From positions 1,663,501-1,727,500 of the forward strand of contig FSRD01000001.1 in NCBI GenBank assembly GCA_900129675.1: DNA of 64,000 nt. The letters are read 5' to 3'. Position numbers and translations under genes: made by a program. Position 1 is the stretch's first letter. Each line of letters opens with the position of its first letter. Below the pieces are notes generated by a model that saw only the letters and a program-made list of their open reading frames with translations, ran no database searches and was not told the origin of the DNA. Positions 28,469 to 37,994 of the stretch are shown in pieces. Source of the stretch: Bradyrhizobium erythrophlei (lineage in GTDB: Bacteria > Pseudomonadota > Alphaproteobacteria > Rhizobiales > Xanthobacteraceae).

Positions 28469-28482
28469 GTTTCACGTGAAAC
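28469..28482. promoter_or_regulatory. parS site 4
   Basis: Perfect GTTTCACGTGAAAC, extended to TGTTTCACGTGAAACA, the full 16-bp consensus. It lies 40 bp from site 3. Confidence 0.94.
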
Positions 28483-28512
28483 AGGCTGGGTTTCAACACC
28501 CAAACTCAGAGC

Positions 28513-28526
28513 GTTTCACGTGAAAC
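28513..28526. promoter_or_regulatory. parS site 5
   Basis: Perfect GTTTCACGTGAAAC, 44 bp from site 4, about 30 bp downstream of the mnmE stop. Confidence 0.92.
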
Positions 28527-28556
28527 AATCGGCTCCAATGAATGAACGAAGTAATA

Positions 28557-29888
28557 TTATTTCCCTACACAAAATTCCCGGAAGATGACGTCGAGCACAT
28601 CCTCGACATCCACCCGCCCCAACAGGCGCCCCAGTGAGTGAGCGGCGGCCCGAAGTTCCTCGGCGGCCAGTTCCTCACCCTTCCCGACCACGTCCACACT
28701 TCGCCGCAGCGACGCAGCGGTCTCCTGCAGCAATTTGCGTTGCCGTGCCCTGCCGATCAAGCCGGCTTCGCCCGCGCCGAAGTAGTCCCGCGCGAATCCG
28801 ACCAGGGCCGAGATCAATTCGGGAAGGCCATCGCCGCGACGGGCTGAGATTCTGAACTCCATTCGAGCAGGCGCCTCGTCCCCACCGGCTGGCCGTCCCA
28901 CGACGAGGTCGATCTTGTTGCGCACCAGCCAAACCGGTGCGCCCCCGTCATGCGTAGGCTCAATCGCTGCATCGGCAAGCCACAGTACGAGGTCGGCTTC
29001 CGCGGCACGGGCGCGGGCACGACGCACGCCCTCCTGCTCGACGGGATCGTCGGTCTCGCGGATGCCGGCGGTATCGATCACCGTCACCGGATAGCCGTCG
29101 AGGTCGAGTTGCACCTCGATGACATCGCGCGTGGTGCCGGCATGCGGCGATACAATCGCAACGTCGCGCCGCGCCAGCTGATTGATCAGCGTCGACTTGC
29201 CGACATTCGGCGGCCCCGCGATCGCAACCACCAGGCCATCACGCAGGCGTTCACTTTGACCCTCTGCCGCAAGCACTTCCTCGATTTCCGAAAGCAGCGT
29301 CTTGATCTTCGCCAGTGCCGGCACGATCAGTTCGCCCGGCACATCGCCCTCGTCGGAAAAATCGATGCCGGCCTCGATCAACGCGGACGCTTCGATGGTC
29401 TGCGCGCGCCAATTACGTACGCGATCGCCGAGCAGACCTTTCAGCTGACGCAGCGCCTGACGGCGCTGGCGATCGGTGTCGGCGTGAATGAGATCGTCGA
29501 GACCTTCGGCCTCGGTGAGATCGAGCTTGCCGTTCTCAAAACCCCGCCGGGTGAATTCGCCGGGTTCCGCCGGCCGCAGATTCTCGAAACTGCCGAGCGC
29601 GGCGAACATTGCGGCCAGCACCGCGCGTCCGCCATGGACATGGAATTCGGCGACGTCTTCGCCGGTCGCGCTCGCCGGCCCCGGAAACCACAGCGCCACG
29701 GCATCGTCGATCGGCTGCCGGTCGGCGCCGCGGAGCAGGACGCGGGTCGCGGTTCGCGGGGCAGCCGTCTTGCCGGCCAGCGCCGCCAAAACCGCCCCCG
29801 CCTCTGCCCCGGACACCCGCACCATGGCAATCGCGCTCGGCGGCCGGCCTGACGACAACGCGAAGATGGTTTGGTCGCGGGGATGCAT
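28557..29888 (-). CDS. mnmE: tRNA modification GTPase MnmE
   Basis: A 443-residue GTPase. The N-terminal folate-binding domain starts near [21 protein letters not shown]; the G1 loop is GPPNVGKST (225-233); [10 protein letters not shown] follows as G3, and RNKID as G4. The last residues are FCVGK, with the conserved cysteine of the C-terminal C-[IV]-G-K motif. It partners MnmG. A long leader with alternative hairpins lies upstream. Confidence 0.95.
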   Translation of the reverse strand: MHPRDQTIFALSSGRPPSAIAMVRVSGAEAGAVLAALAGKTAAPRTATRVLLRGADRQPIDDAVALWFPGPASATGEDVAEFHVHGGRAVLAAMFAALGSFENLRPAEPGEFTRRGFENGKLDLTEAEGLDDLIHADTDRQRRQALRQLKGLLGDRVRNWRAQTIEASALIEAGIDFSDEGDVPGELIVPALAKIKTLLSEIEEVLAAEGQSERLRDGLVVAIAGPPNVGKSTLINQLARRDVAIVSPHAGTTRDVIEVQLDLDGYPVTVIDTAGIRETDDPVEQEGVRRARARAAEADLVLWLADAAIEPTHDGGAPVWLVRNKIDLVVGRPAGGDEAPARMEFRISARRGDGLPELISALVGFARDYFGAGEAGLIGRARQRKLLQETAASLRRSVDVVGKGEELAAEELRAAAHSLGRLLGRVDVEDVLDVIFREFCVGK

Positions 29889-29977
29889 GGCCTATTTGTT
29901 CCCGAGGAATAGGAAAGGCAACGCAATTTCAGGGAGATGATTTTGGGGCTGCGCCTCGCGGCCTGAGCCGCAATATT

Positions 29978-30008
29978 TGCTGCAGGAAAACTGCAGCATT
30001 TATGCTGC
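29978..30008 (-). promoter_or_regulatory. Mutually exclusive hairpins in the mnmE leader
   Basis: Read on the minus strand, arm A GCAGCAT, arm B ATGCTGCAG and arm C CTGCAGCA follow each other. B can pair with A (7 bp) or with C (8 bp) but not both. The unit lies about 90-120 bases before the mnmE start, in a 274 bp stretch (29889-30162) where I see no gene. It could be an attenuator-like switch; no clear T run was seen. Confidence 0.45.
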
Positions 30009-30162
30009 AAAATCCGGCCGGTTTTGCAGGCAGCCAACCCAGGCCAGAATAAAGTTATTTAACTTCAAACACTTGCTCCCCTCTCCGTTAGGACCACAGC
30101 ACTTCGACATGCCCCCGCAAGATCTTGGCAAAATCGTCCTATATTGCAGTGCAACAAACATG

Positions 30163-30193
30163 AAAAAGGCGCCCCGTGCGAACGAGGCGCCCC
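30163..30193 (-). terminator. Rho-independent terminator of the rho gene
   Basis: On the minus strand GGCGCC...GGCGCC arms enclose a 12-base loop and are followed by TTTTT. It lies just after the rho stop codon. Confidence 0.75.
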
Positions 30194-30213
30194 CGCAAAG
30201 CCGGCCCGAAGGC

Positions 30214-31479
30214 TCAGGTATTCATGGAATCGAAGAATTCCGAGTTGTTCTTGGTGTTGCGGAGCTTGTCGAGCAGGAAGTCGATCGCATCCATGGTGCC
30301 CATCGGATTGAGGATCCGGCGCAGCACGTACATCTTCTTCAGGAGCTGCGGATCGGTGATCAGCTCTTCCTTGCGCGTGCCGGAGCGCGAGATGTCGATC
30401 GCCGGGAAGGTCCGCTTGTCCGAGACCTTGCGGTCGAGGATCAGTTCGGAGTTACCGGTGCCCTTGAATTCTTCGAAGATGACTTCGTCCATGCGGCTGC
30501 CGGTATCGACCAGCGCGGTTGCGATGATGGTCAGCGAGCCGCCCTCCTCGATGTTGCGCGCGGCGCCGAAGAAGCGCTTTGGCCGCTGCAGCGCGTTGGC
30601 GTCGACACCGCCGGTCAACACCTTGCCGGATGACGGCACCACGGTGTTGTAAGCGCGGCCCAGACGCGTAATCGAGTCCAGGAGGATCACGACGTCACGG
30701 CCATGTTCGACGAGACGCTTGGCCTTCTCGATCACCATCTCGGCGACCTGGACGTGACGCACGGCGGGTTCGTCGAAGGTGGAGGAAACCACCTCGCCCT
30801 TCACCGAGCGCTGCATGTCCGTGACTTCTTCCGGACGTTCGTCGATCAGCAGCACGATCAGATAGCATTCCGGGTGATTGGCGGTGATGGAGTGCGCGAT
30901 GTTTTGCATCAACACCGTTTTACCGGTGCGCGGCGGCGCCACGATCAGGGCGCGCTGGCCTTTGCCGATCGGCGCGACGATGTCGATAACCCTTGCAGAA
31001 AGGTCTTTTCTGGTAGGGTCTTCGAGTTCGAGCCGAAAACGTTGATCGGGAAATAGCGGGGTCAGATTGTCGAAATTGACCTTGTGCTTGGACTTTTCCG
31101 GATCTTCGAAATTGAGCGTATTGACCTTGAGCAGCGCAAAATAGCGTTCGCCTTCTTTCGGGCTGCGGATGTGGCCTTCGATGGTATCGCCGGTGCGCAG
31201 ACCGAAACGGCGGATCTGCGAGGGCGAGACGTAGATGTCATCGGGGCCCGGCAGATAATTGGCATCGGGCGAGCGCAAGAATCCAAAACCGTCGGAGAGA
31301 ACCTCGACGACGCCTTCGCCGATAATATCGATTTCCTGGATCGCGAGCTGCTTGAGAATCGCGAACATCAGCTCCTGCTTGCGCATAGTGCTGGCATTTT
31401 CGACCCCATTCTCTTCCGCAAACGAGACGAGTTCGGCCGGCGTTTTTGCTTTGAGGTCTTGAAGTTTCATTTCCCGCAT
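30214..31479 (-). CDS. rho: Transcription termination factor Rho
   Basis: A 421-residue Rho. The N-terminal RNA-binding domain contains [25 protein letters not shown], the RNP1-like block. Walker A is APPRTGKT (181-188), and the Q/R-loop regions [18 protein letters not shown] and [30 protein letters not shown] are intact. The hexamer ends transcription of untranslated RNA. A downstream ATG at 31470 (MKLQDLK) is an equally good start. Same leftward strand as mnmE. Confidence 0.97.
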   Translation of the reverse strand: MREMKLQDLKAKTPAELVSFAEENGVENASTMRKQELMFAILKQLAIQEIDIIGEGVVEVLSDGFGFLRSPDANYLPGPDDIYVSPSQIRRFGLRTGDTIEGHIRSPKEGERYFALLKVNTLNFEDPEKSKHKVNFDNLTPLFPDQRFRLELEDPTRKDLSARVIDIVAPIGKGQRALIVAPPRTGKTVLMQNIAHSITANHPECYLIVLLIDERPEEVTDMQRSVKGEVVSSTFDEPAVRHVQVAEMVIEKAKRLVEHGRDVVILLDSITRLGRAYNTVVPSSGKVLTGGVDANALQRPKRFFGAARNIEEGGSLTIIATALVDTGSRMDEVIFEEFKGTGNSELILDRKVSDKRTFPAIDISRSGTRKEELITDPQLLKKMYVLRRILNPMGTMDAIDFLLDKLRNTKNNSEFFDSMNT

Positions 31480-31737
31480 TGGGATGGTCCTGTGGAGAGT
31501 AACTAGAGGAGGGGTGCTAGGTAGCTTTATGAAAAAGCGGACACGAAAAAAGGAAGGTCCGCAGGTCTAAGCAAGGAAAGCGCCGGTGAGGCTTCAAACC
31601 TGATGCGGCGGCCGGTCCAACGAAGAAACCGGAACGCAACCACATCCGCCTGCGTGGGGTGGGATTTCGACAATATAGAAAATCGGCTGGCTCTCCGCAA
31701 GCAGGCCAAGGGCCCGGATTGTGAGCACCGGCATGCC

Positions 31738-32160
31738 TTAAAACGGTTTGACCACCACCAGGATGACGATCCCGATCATCAGAACAGTCGGTACCTCATT
31801 GATAAAACGATAGAATCTCTGGCTGCGGGTATTCCGGTCGGCGGCAAAATCCTTTACCCAGCGCGAAAAAAAACCGTGGACGCCCGACAGCACGATCACC
31901 AGCAAAAGCTTGCCGTGCAGCCAGCCGGCCGAAAACCAGTGCCCGCTCCAGGCGAGGTAAAGCCCGGCCAGCCAAGTCACGATCATCGCCGGGTTGATGA
32001 TAGCCTTGAGCAGCCGCCGTTCCATCACCTTGAACGTCTCCGACTGCTTCGATCCGATCTCCGCCGCGCAATGATAGACGAACAGCCGCGGCAGATAGAG
32101 CATGCCGGCCATCCATGCGATGACCGAAATGACATGCAGCGCCTTGATCCACTCGTACAT
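31738..32160 (-). CDS. hemJ: Protoporphyrinogen oxidase HemJ
   Basis: A 140-residue membrane protein with four to five helices. It begins MYEWIKALHVISVIAWMAGMLYLPRLFVYH, with the histidine and the WMAGMLYLPR block typical of HemJ, and has MERRLLKAI and GVHGFFSRWVKDF later. HemJ oxidises protoporphyrinogen IX in haem synthesis. ATG 32160 gives the family N-terminus. It is the last leftward gene before the origin gap. Confidence 0.9.
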   Translation of the reverse strand: MYEWIKALHVISVIAWMAGMLYLPRLFVYHCAAEIGSKQSETFKVMERRLLKAIINPAMIVTWLAGLYLAWSGHWFSAGWLHGKLLLVIVLSGVHGFFSRWVKDFAADRNTRSQRFYRFINEVPTVLMIGIVILVVVKPF

Positions 32161-32613
32161 CGCGTTTCGCCTTGCCCTCAGCCGCGCCTGGAACGTTCCG
32201 ACCACATCGATGTTTCGATCAACGTTCCGCCAGCGTGGGAGCGAGACATATCCGCATTCACCGCTTCCCTATACTAATAATTTTAGAATCTTAGGTTTGA
32301 GTCTAAGTAGCGGTGAATTGGACTCACACAAATCTATTCCGCCATTTCCCGTGCTTGTTCACATCGCTCAACAATTTTGGCGGTGAATTCGGTTATGCGA
32401 ATAAGGCCACTGGCTTCAATGGCTTGCGCCGTTTTGCGGCCAGCTTATGCAGAGACAAATCCACATATTCTCACTATCATTGCCGCACACCGGCGGACTT
32501 GTCCTCATGAGGGGCCCTGTGAACAAAAAGCCGGGTTATCCCGGAGACGGGGGCCAGCGGCCGATTCGCTCGAGTAAGGTCCACAAGGATTCACAGGATA
32601 CACAGGGGTTCTG
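32161..32613. other. oriC: Probable chromosomal origin of replication (oriC)
   Basis: A 453 bp gap without a credible gene, between leftward hemJ and rightward ppsR. In Caulobacter and Rickettsia the origin lies at this position, beside the ppsR homologue RP001/CC_0001. Visible elements: a 43-bp stretch (32266-32308) that is 72% A+T, framed by ATTCACCGCT (32256-32265) and AGCGGTGAAT (32309-32318); a further GCGGTGAATT at 32380-32389; DnaA-box-like AAATCCACA (32457-32465), TTATGCAGA (32445-32453), TTATCCCGG (32536-32544), and TTGTTCACA at 32355-32363 with its complement at 32518-32526; and phased TCCACA/TTCACA/TACACA at 32580-32604. Gene direction reverses here and parS lies 4-6 kb away. Confidence 0.82.
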
Positions 32614-33450
32614 GTGCCCACGACCGGCAATTATTTTCATCTTCATCTGGTCTCCGATTCGACCGGCGAGACGCTGATCACGGTGGCGCGCGCGGTCGCT
32701 GCGCAATACGCCAACGTGACCGCCGTCGAGCATGTCTACCCGCTGGTGCGCAGCCAGAAGCAGCTTGACCGCGTGCTCGACGAGATCGAGGAAGCGCCGG
32801 GCATCGTGCTTTTCACGCTGCTGGAAAAAGATCTGGTCGGCCGGCTGGAAGCCAAGTGCAAGGAAATCAACGTGCCGAGCCTGTCGATCATCGGCCCGGT
32901 GATGCAATTGTTCCAGGCCTATCTGGGTGCTGCGACCACGGGGCGGGTCGGCGCGCAGCACGTCCTGAATGCGGAATATTTCAAGCGCATCGATGCGTTG
33001 AACTACACGATGATCCATGACGACGGCCAGCATGTCGAAGGTCTGGAAGAGGCCGACGTGGTTCTGGTCGGCGTGTCCCGAACGTCGAAGACGCCGACCT
33101 CGATCTATCTCGCCAATCGCGGCATCCGCACTGCCAACGTCCCGCTGGTGCCGGGCATCCCGCTTCCGCATCAGCTGGAGATGCTGAAAAAGCCGCTCGT
33201 CGTCAGCCTTCATGCGACGCCCGAGCGGTTGATCCAGGTCCGGCAAAACCGGCTCTTGAGCATGGGCGACCGCGACAACGACACCTACATCGATCGCCAG
33301 TCCGTTGCCGATGAAGTGGCGTTTGCCCGCCGCCTGAGCGCCAAATTCAATTGGGCGCTGCTCGATGTGACGCGGCGCTCGATCGAGGAAACCGCCGCGG
33401 CGGTGATGAAACTATATGCCGACCGGCAGCGGCAGCGGTTTTCCGAATGA
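32614..33450 (+). CDS. ppsR: Pyruvate, phosphate dikinase regulatory protein (kinase/pyrophosphorylase, DUF299)
   Basis: A 278-residue DUF299 protein with GTG start ([21 protein letters not shown]) and the nucleotide-binding loop [11 protein letters not shown] (about 152-162). The family phosphorylates and dephosphorylates a threonine on pyruvate phosphate dikinase or phosphoenolpyruvate synthase. It is the first rightward gene beside the origin gap, as in Caulobacter. Its start codon follows AGGGG within the phased DnaA-box-like array. Confidence 0.92.
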   Translation: MPTTGNYFHLHLVSDSTGETLITVARAVAAQYANVTAVEHVYPLVRSQKQLDRVLDEIEEAPGIVLFTLLEKDLVGRLEAKCKEINVPSLSIIGPVMQLFQAYLGAATTGRVGAQHVLNAEYFKRIDALNYTMIHDDGQHVEGLEEADVVLVGVSRTSKTPTSIYLANRGIRTANVPLVPGIPLPHQLEMLKKPLVVSLHATPERLIQVRQNRLLSMGDRDNDTYIDRQSVADEVAFARRLSAKFNWALLDVTRRSIEETAAAVMKLYADRQRQRFSE

Positions 33451-33460
33451 TCCTCTCGCA

Positions 33461-34069
33461 ATGAGCATCTGGCGCGGAAAAGATCCCTTGATCCTGGCTT
33501 CGCAAAGCCGCGCGCGGCGGATGCTGCTCGCCAATGCCGGCCTGCGATGCGACGCCATTGCGGCCGACATCGATGAGCGCGCGGTGCAGAAGGCTTCGGG
33601 TTTCGCAACACCGGGTGATATTGCAGGCCTGCTGGCGCGGGAAAAAGCCCTCGCCGTATCGTCGCAGATGCCGAGCCGGTTCGTCGTCGGAGCGGATCAG
33701 ACGCTGGCGCTCGGACATCGGCTGTTCAGCAAACCCGCCGGGCGTACGCAAGCCGCCGATCAATTGCGAGCGCTCGCCGGCGGCACCCATGAGCTGCACT
33801 CGGCCGTTGCCGTTGCACACGAGGGCAAGATATTATTCGCCGATGTCGGCGTCGCGCGCATGACCATGCGGCGGTTGGGCGACAGCGAGATCGAGGCCTA
33901 TCTGGATCAGGCTGGCGAAGCGGTCACGACCAGCGTCGGCGCCTATCAGCTGGAGGGGCTGGGAGTGCATCTGTTCGAGCGCATCGACGGCGACCATTTC
34001 ACCATCCTCGGCCTGCCGCTGCTGCAACTGCTCGCATTTCTGCGCAGGGAGAACCTGCTTGCCGTATGA
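33461..34069 (+). CDS. maf: Maf-like nucleotide pyrophosphatase
   Basis: A 202-residue Maf protein: LILASQSRARRMLLANAGL at the start, VVGADQTL as the catalytic aspartate block, and VTTSVGAYQLEGLG. Maf proteins hydrolyse non-canonical or modified nucleoside triphosphates. ATG 33461 lies 10 bp past the ppsR stop; a longer frame overlaps ppsR. In Caulobacter aroE would come next; here coaE follows after 27 bp. Confidence 0.9.
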   Translation: MSIWRGKDPLILASQSRARRMLLANAGLRCDAIAADIDERAVQKASGFATPGDIAGLLAREKALAVSSQMPSRFVVGADQTLALGHRLFSKPAGRTQAADQLRALAGGTHELHSAVAVAHEGKILFADVGVARMTMRRLGDSEIEAYLDQAGEAVTTSVGAYQLEGLGVHLFERIDGDHFTILGLPLLQLLAFLRRENLLAV

Positions 34070-34096
34070 ACGAATTGCGAAAATGGCTGTCGTAAA

Positions 34097-34696
34097 ATGT
34101 TGATCCTGGGACTGACCGGCTCGATCGGAATGGGGAAATCCACCACCGCAAAGCTGTTCGCGGAAGCCGGCGTCCCGGTTTACGACGCCGACGCCACTGT
34201 CCATCAATTATACGAGGGCGAGGCGGCGCCCGCGATTGAAGCTGCATTTCCGGGTACGACGTCGGATGGCAAGGTCGATCGCAACAAGCTGTCGGCGCGC
34301 GTAGTGCATGATCCTGCTGCCCTGAAACAGCTCGAACAGATCGTGCATCCGATGCTGGGCGCCTCGCGGCAAAAATTCTTTGCGGATGCGGAGGCGTCGG
34401 GCGCACCGGTCGTGGTTGTGGATGTGCCGCTATTGTTCGAGACCGGCGGCGAAAAGCGCGTCGATGCGGTGGTGGTGGTGACGACCTCGCCGGAAAATCA
34501 GCGCGAACGCGTGCTAACGCGAGGCACCATGGACGACGCCAGGCTCGACGCCATTCTGGCGCGGCAGTTACCCGATGCCGAAAAACGCAAGCGTGCGGAT
34601 TTCATAGTGGATACCTCGCATGGCCTCGAGCCGGTGCGGGACCAAATCCGGGACATTCTGGCCGAGGTTGTTAAGATGCCGCGGCGGCGGGCTTGA
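34097..34696 (+). CDS. coaE: Dephospho-CoA kinase
   Basis: A 199-residue kinase with P-loop [15 protein letters not shown] at the N-terminus, the D-A-D block [14 protein letters not shown], and [28 protein letters not shown] as the lid region. It does the last step of coenzyme A synthesis. It lies between maf and dnaQ. Another CoA gene, coaA, occurs at 49804. Confidence 0.94.
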   Translation: MLILGLTGSIGMGKSTTAKLFAEAGVPVYDADATVHQLYEGEAAPAIEAAFPGTTSDGKVDRNKLSARVVHDPAALKQLEQIVHPMLGASRQKFFADAEASGAPVVVVDVPLLFETGGEKRVDAVVVVTTSPENQRERVLTRGTMDDARLDAILARQLPDAEKRKRADFIVDTSHGLEPVRDQIRDILAEVVKMPRRRA

Positions 34697-34738
34697 TTCG
34701 TCGTTCTCCGGCCCTGAAAACCCGTGTTCTGAAAATCC

Positions 34739-35437
34739 ATGCGCGAAATCGTTCTCGATACCGAAACCACCGGCCTTGATCCCTTGCGCGGCGACCGGCT
34801 GGTCGAAATCGGCTGCATTGAGATCTACAACCGCATGCCGACGGGCCAGACCTTTCACCGCTACATCAATCCCGAACGCGACATGCCGGCGGAAGCCTTT
34901 GCGGTGCATGGCCTGTCCGCCGAATTCCTCGCCGGCAAGCCGGTATTCACCGAGGTGGTCGACGAATTCCTGGAGTTCATCGCCGACGCGCCGCTGGTGA
35001 TCCACAACGCCTCGTTCGATATCAGCTTCATCAATGCCGAACTCGACCGCATCAAGCGAACGCCGATTTCGCGCGACCGGCTGGTTGACACGCTGCTGCT
35101 GGCACGCCGCAAGCACCCCGGCGTCTCGAACCGGCTCGACGATCTCTGCTCGCGCTATTCGATCGACAATTCCCGCCGCACCAAGCACGGCGCGCTGCTC
35201 GACGCCGAGCTGCTCGCCGAAGTCTATATCGACCTGATCGGGGCGCGGCAGTCGCAACTGATCCTGGCCTCGGAGACCCGCGCCGCGCAGTCCGGCGGTT
35301 ACGGCGACACGCCGCGGCGGCAGCGCGAGGTGCCGCTCGCGCCACGGATTACCGACGCCGATCGCGAGGCGCATCGGGCCTTTGTCGCCACGCTCGGCGA
35401 CAAGCCGATCTGGAACGATTTTCTGGCAGCCGGCTAG
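34739..35437 (+). CDS. dnaQ: DNA polymerase III epsilon subunit (proofreading exonuclease)
   Basis: A 232-residue DEDDh exonuclease: ExoI IVLDTETTGLDP (D and E), ExoII VIHNASFDISFINAEL (D), and ExoIII KHGALLDAELLAEVYIDL (His and Asp). It gives 3'-5' proofreading to the replicase. The C-terminus (FVATLGDKPIWNDFL) is the short tail that binds the alpha subunit. An insertion sequence begins 43 bp after its stop. Confidence 0.95.
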   Translation: MREIVLDTETTGLDPLRGDRLVEIGCIEIYNRMPTGQTFHRYINPERDMPAEAFAVHGLSAEFLAGKPVFTEVVDEFLEFIADAPLVIHNASFDISFINAELDRIKRTPISRDRLVDTLLLARRKHPGVSNRLDDLCSRYSIDNSRRTKHGALLDAELLAEVYIDLIGARQSQLILASETRAAQSGGYGDTPRRQREVPLAPRITDADREAHRAFVATLGDKPIWNDFLAAG

Positions 35438-35479
35438 CCCAGGCCTGACGCCCAGGCTCTCCCTGGAACCGGCTTGAAC

Positions 35480-37509
35480 CTAGCCCAACTTGCGCAGTTA
35501 GAGGCGAGATTTCGCTATTTTCGGGAATTTTGCATCGCGTGACTTGAATCGGATCAATTGGTTAGACGGCGCGAAGCGGGGATTTGGGCGTGTAGTGCCA
35601 ACCTAGGGTATTTTCTGGAGGCCGCGAGTCGGATTGATTCGGGCGCATGTATCTGCGCCACACCACGATACGCAAAGACGGCAAGGTTCATCGCTATTGG
35701 CGAGTTGTGCGCAGCGTGCGTGTTGGTCGTCGGGTCATTCAGCAAACGGTGGCGCAACTCGGCGAACTCGATGAGCAAGGCCGCTTGCAGGCACGGGCGC
35801 TGGCGCACCGGCTGATCGGAACTCCCGAGCGCGCGCAGCTGTTCGATGATGGTAGCGAGCAATTGACGGTGTCGGTGCGGTTGAAGGGCATCCGCATCGA
35901 GCGCCCGCGTCAGTTTGGCGATGTGTATCTGGCGCTCGCGTTGTGGCGCGGAACCGGGCTTGAGGGTCTGTGCGAGCGGTTGCTTCCAATCGGCAAGGAG
36001 CGCATCGCGTGGTCGAAGATGGCGGCCGTGCTGGTCACCGCGCGGTTTTGCGAACCGTCGAGCGAGTTGCACATCGCGGAGGACTGGTATCGACGCACGG
36101 CGCTTTCAGATTTGCTGCAGCTCGACGACGAGGAGGTCAACAAGGATCGGCTCTATCGCGGGCTCGATCATCTGCTCACCTACAAGAGCGAGCTCGAAGC
36201 GCATCTGTCGCAGCGCTGCGGAGAGCTATTTGCGACCCAGAACGAGGTGCTGCTCTACGACGTGACGAGCACATATTTTGAGGGCCAGGCCGCGGTCAAT
36301 CCGCAGGCGCAACGCGGCTATTCGCGCGATCATCGCCCCGACTGCAAGCAGGTGTGCATCGCCCTGGTCGTGACCTTCGACGGCTTTCCTTTGGGCTACG
36401 AGGTGTTCGCCGGCAACACCCACGACTCGCGAACCTTGCAGACGATCGTAGCCACCATGGAGGCTCGGCATGGCATGCTGGGGCGGGTCTGGATCACCGA
36501 TCGCGGCATGGCCAGTGCCGATAATCTGGCCTGGCTGCGCCAGACCGGCCGGCGCTACATCATCGGCGCGCCGAAGTCGGAACTGAAGAAGTTCGCCTTT
36601 GAACTCGCTCGCTCGGATGGCTGGCGCATGGTCCACGAAGGCGTCGAGGTCAAACTCACGCGCCACTCCGAGACCGGGGAGACCGTGATCCTGTGCCGCT
36701 CGGCCGACCGGCGCAGCAAAGAGCGGGCCATGCACGACAAGTTCAGCCGGCGGATCGAAGAGGCGCTCGGGCGCCTGGCCGCGCGGCTGGCTCGTTCGAA
36801 GAAACGCATCGATCCGGCGACGGTGAACCGGCAGATCGGCCGCATCCTGCAGCAAAACCAGCGATCCGCCGCCCGCTTCGCGATCACGCTGGAGCCGGAT
36901 GGCTGCCCTGCGGGTTTCCGCCTTGGCGTCGTTTACAACGCCGCCTTCGACGACTGGGCCGCCCTTTCAGAAGGCGCCTATCTGTTGCGTTCGAACATCT
37001 GCGATTGGAGCGATCAGCAGCTCTGGAAGGCCTATATCCAGCTCACGCAGGCCGAAGCCGCTTTTCGCATCCAGAAGGACCAACTCAACCTCCGTCCAAT
37101 CTGGCACCAGCGCGAAGATCGCGTGCAGGCTCATATCCTCGTCTGCTTTCTTGCCTTCGTGCTGTGGAAGAGCCTGGAGATGTGGCAGAGCCGCGCAGGT
37201 CTCGGTAATTCGCCGCGCATCATCCTGGAAGAACTCAAACGCATTCAGTCCCAGGACGTCGTTCTGCCGACCGCAGCGCATGGTCAGATTCGCCTGCGCT
37301 GCGTGACCCAGCCAGACCCGGCACAGGCCGCTCTCCTCAATCGTCTCGGTATCGTCCTGCCAAAGCGAATGCGCCTCGCCCAGCAACACTTGCCAGCTCT
37401 CGAACACAGCGCTTAATCTTCACCCCGCACCAAAAATGTAGTGCCAACTTTTTGGCTAAGGCATTGATTTGCCTATAGGGAGGGTACGATTCTGCGCAAG
37501 TTGGGCTAG
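35480..37509. mobile_element. IS1634-type insertion sequence (about 2.03 kb)
   Basis: Terminal inverted repeats CTAGCCCAACTTGCGCAG (35480-35497) and its perfect complement (37492-37509) enclose one transposase gene. The outermost CTAG on each side is itself palindromic, so it could be part of the repeat or a 4-bp target duplication; with CTAG excluded the ends begin CCCAAC. A 12-bp direct repeat TGTAGTGCCAAC lies inside each end (35591-35602 and 37437-37448). The insertion separates dnaQ from secB, which are adjacent in many relatives. Confidence 0.88.
35647..37416 (+). CDS. IS1634-family transposase
   Basis: A 589-residue, apparently intact DDE-type transposase. Visible blocks are [52 protein letters not shown] and, near the end, [41 protein letters not shown], with the catalytic Glu. 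The frame is uninterrupted, so the element may still be active. It is transcribed away from the origin, like its neighbours dnaQ and timA. Confidence 0.92.
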   Translation: MYLRHTTIRKDGKVHRYWRVVRSVRVGRRVIQQTVAQLGELDEQGRLQARALAHRLIGTPERAQLFDDGSEQLTVSVRLKGIRIERPRQFGDVYLALALWRGTGLEGLCERLLPIGKERIAWSKMAAVLVTARFCEPSSELHIAEDWYRRTALSDLLQLDDEEVNKDRLYRGLDHLLTYKSELEAHLSQRCGELFATQNEVLLYDVTSTYFEGQAAVNPQAQRGYSRDHRPDCKQVCIALVVTFDGFPLGYEVFAGNTHDSRTLQTIVATMEARHGMLGRVWITDRGMASADNLAWLRQTGRRYIIGAPKSELKKFAFELARSDGWRMVHEGVEVKLTRHSETGETVILCRSADRRSKERAMHDKFSRRIEEALGRLAARLARSKKRIDPATVNRQIGRILQQNQRSAARFAITLEPDGCPAGFRLGVVYNAAFDDWAALSEGAYLLRSNICDWSDQQLWKAYIQLTQAEAAFRIQKDQLNLRPIWHQREDRVQAHILVCFLAFVLWKSLEMWQSRAGLGNSPRIILEELKRIQSQDVVLPTAAHGQIRLRCVTQPDPAQAALLNRLGIVLPKRMRLAQQHLPALEHSA

Positions 37510-37994
37510 CTCGGCTTGGCGCCGGACGCGGCCTGCGCGGCAGCCTGCCGTTCCATGTTCTGGCGGTACAGGCCGACGAAATCGACAGGATCCAGCATCA
37601 AGGGCGGGAAGCCGCCATCGCGCACGGAAGTGGCGATGATCTCGCGCGCAAACGGGAACAACAGCCGCGGGCACTCGATCATGACCAGCGGGTGCAGGTT
37701 CTCCTTCGGCACATTGACGATGCGGAACACGCCGGCATAGGCGAGATCGAAGCTGAACATCACCTTGCCGGCGTTTTCAGCCTTGCCCTCGACCGAAAGG
37801 ATCACTTCGAACTCGTTTTCGGCCAGATTGTTGGCGGAAACGTTGATCTGGATATTGATCGCGGGTTGCTGCTGCTGCGGCGCCAGCGAGGCCGGCGCGT
37901 TCGGATTTTCGAACGACAGGTCCTTGGTGTATTGCGCCAGCACGTTCAGCTGGGGAGGGGCCTGCTCGGCGGGCGCGCCGTTGCCGTTGGTCAT
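37506..37994 (-). CDS. secB: Protein-export chaperone SecB
   Basis: A 162-residue SecB with [19 protein letters not shown] near residue 15, [24 protein letters not shown] and [35 protein letters not shown]. It keeps preproteins unfolded for SecA. ATG 37994 follows AGGAGAG. The TAG stop (37506-37508) falls inside the end of the neighbouring insertion sequence, so the transposon landed on the last codon without removing the stop. Confidence 0.94.
   Translation of the reverse strand: MTNGNGAPAEQAPPQLNVLAQYTKDLSFENPNAPASLAPQQQQPAINIQINVSANNLAENEFEVILSVEGKAENAGKVMFSFDLAYAGVFRIVNVPKENLHPLVMIECPRLLFPFAREIIATSVRDGGFPPLMLDPVDFVGLYRQNMERQAAAQAASGAKPS

Noticed and set aside
32266..32320. CtrA-binding sites (TTAA-N7-TTAA) in the origin
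   Set aside because: Only loose matches with two or more mismatches were seen, for example near 32303, so I do not call them.
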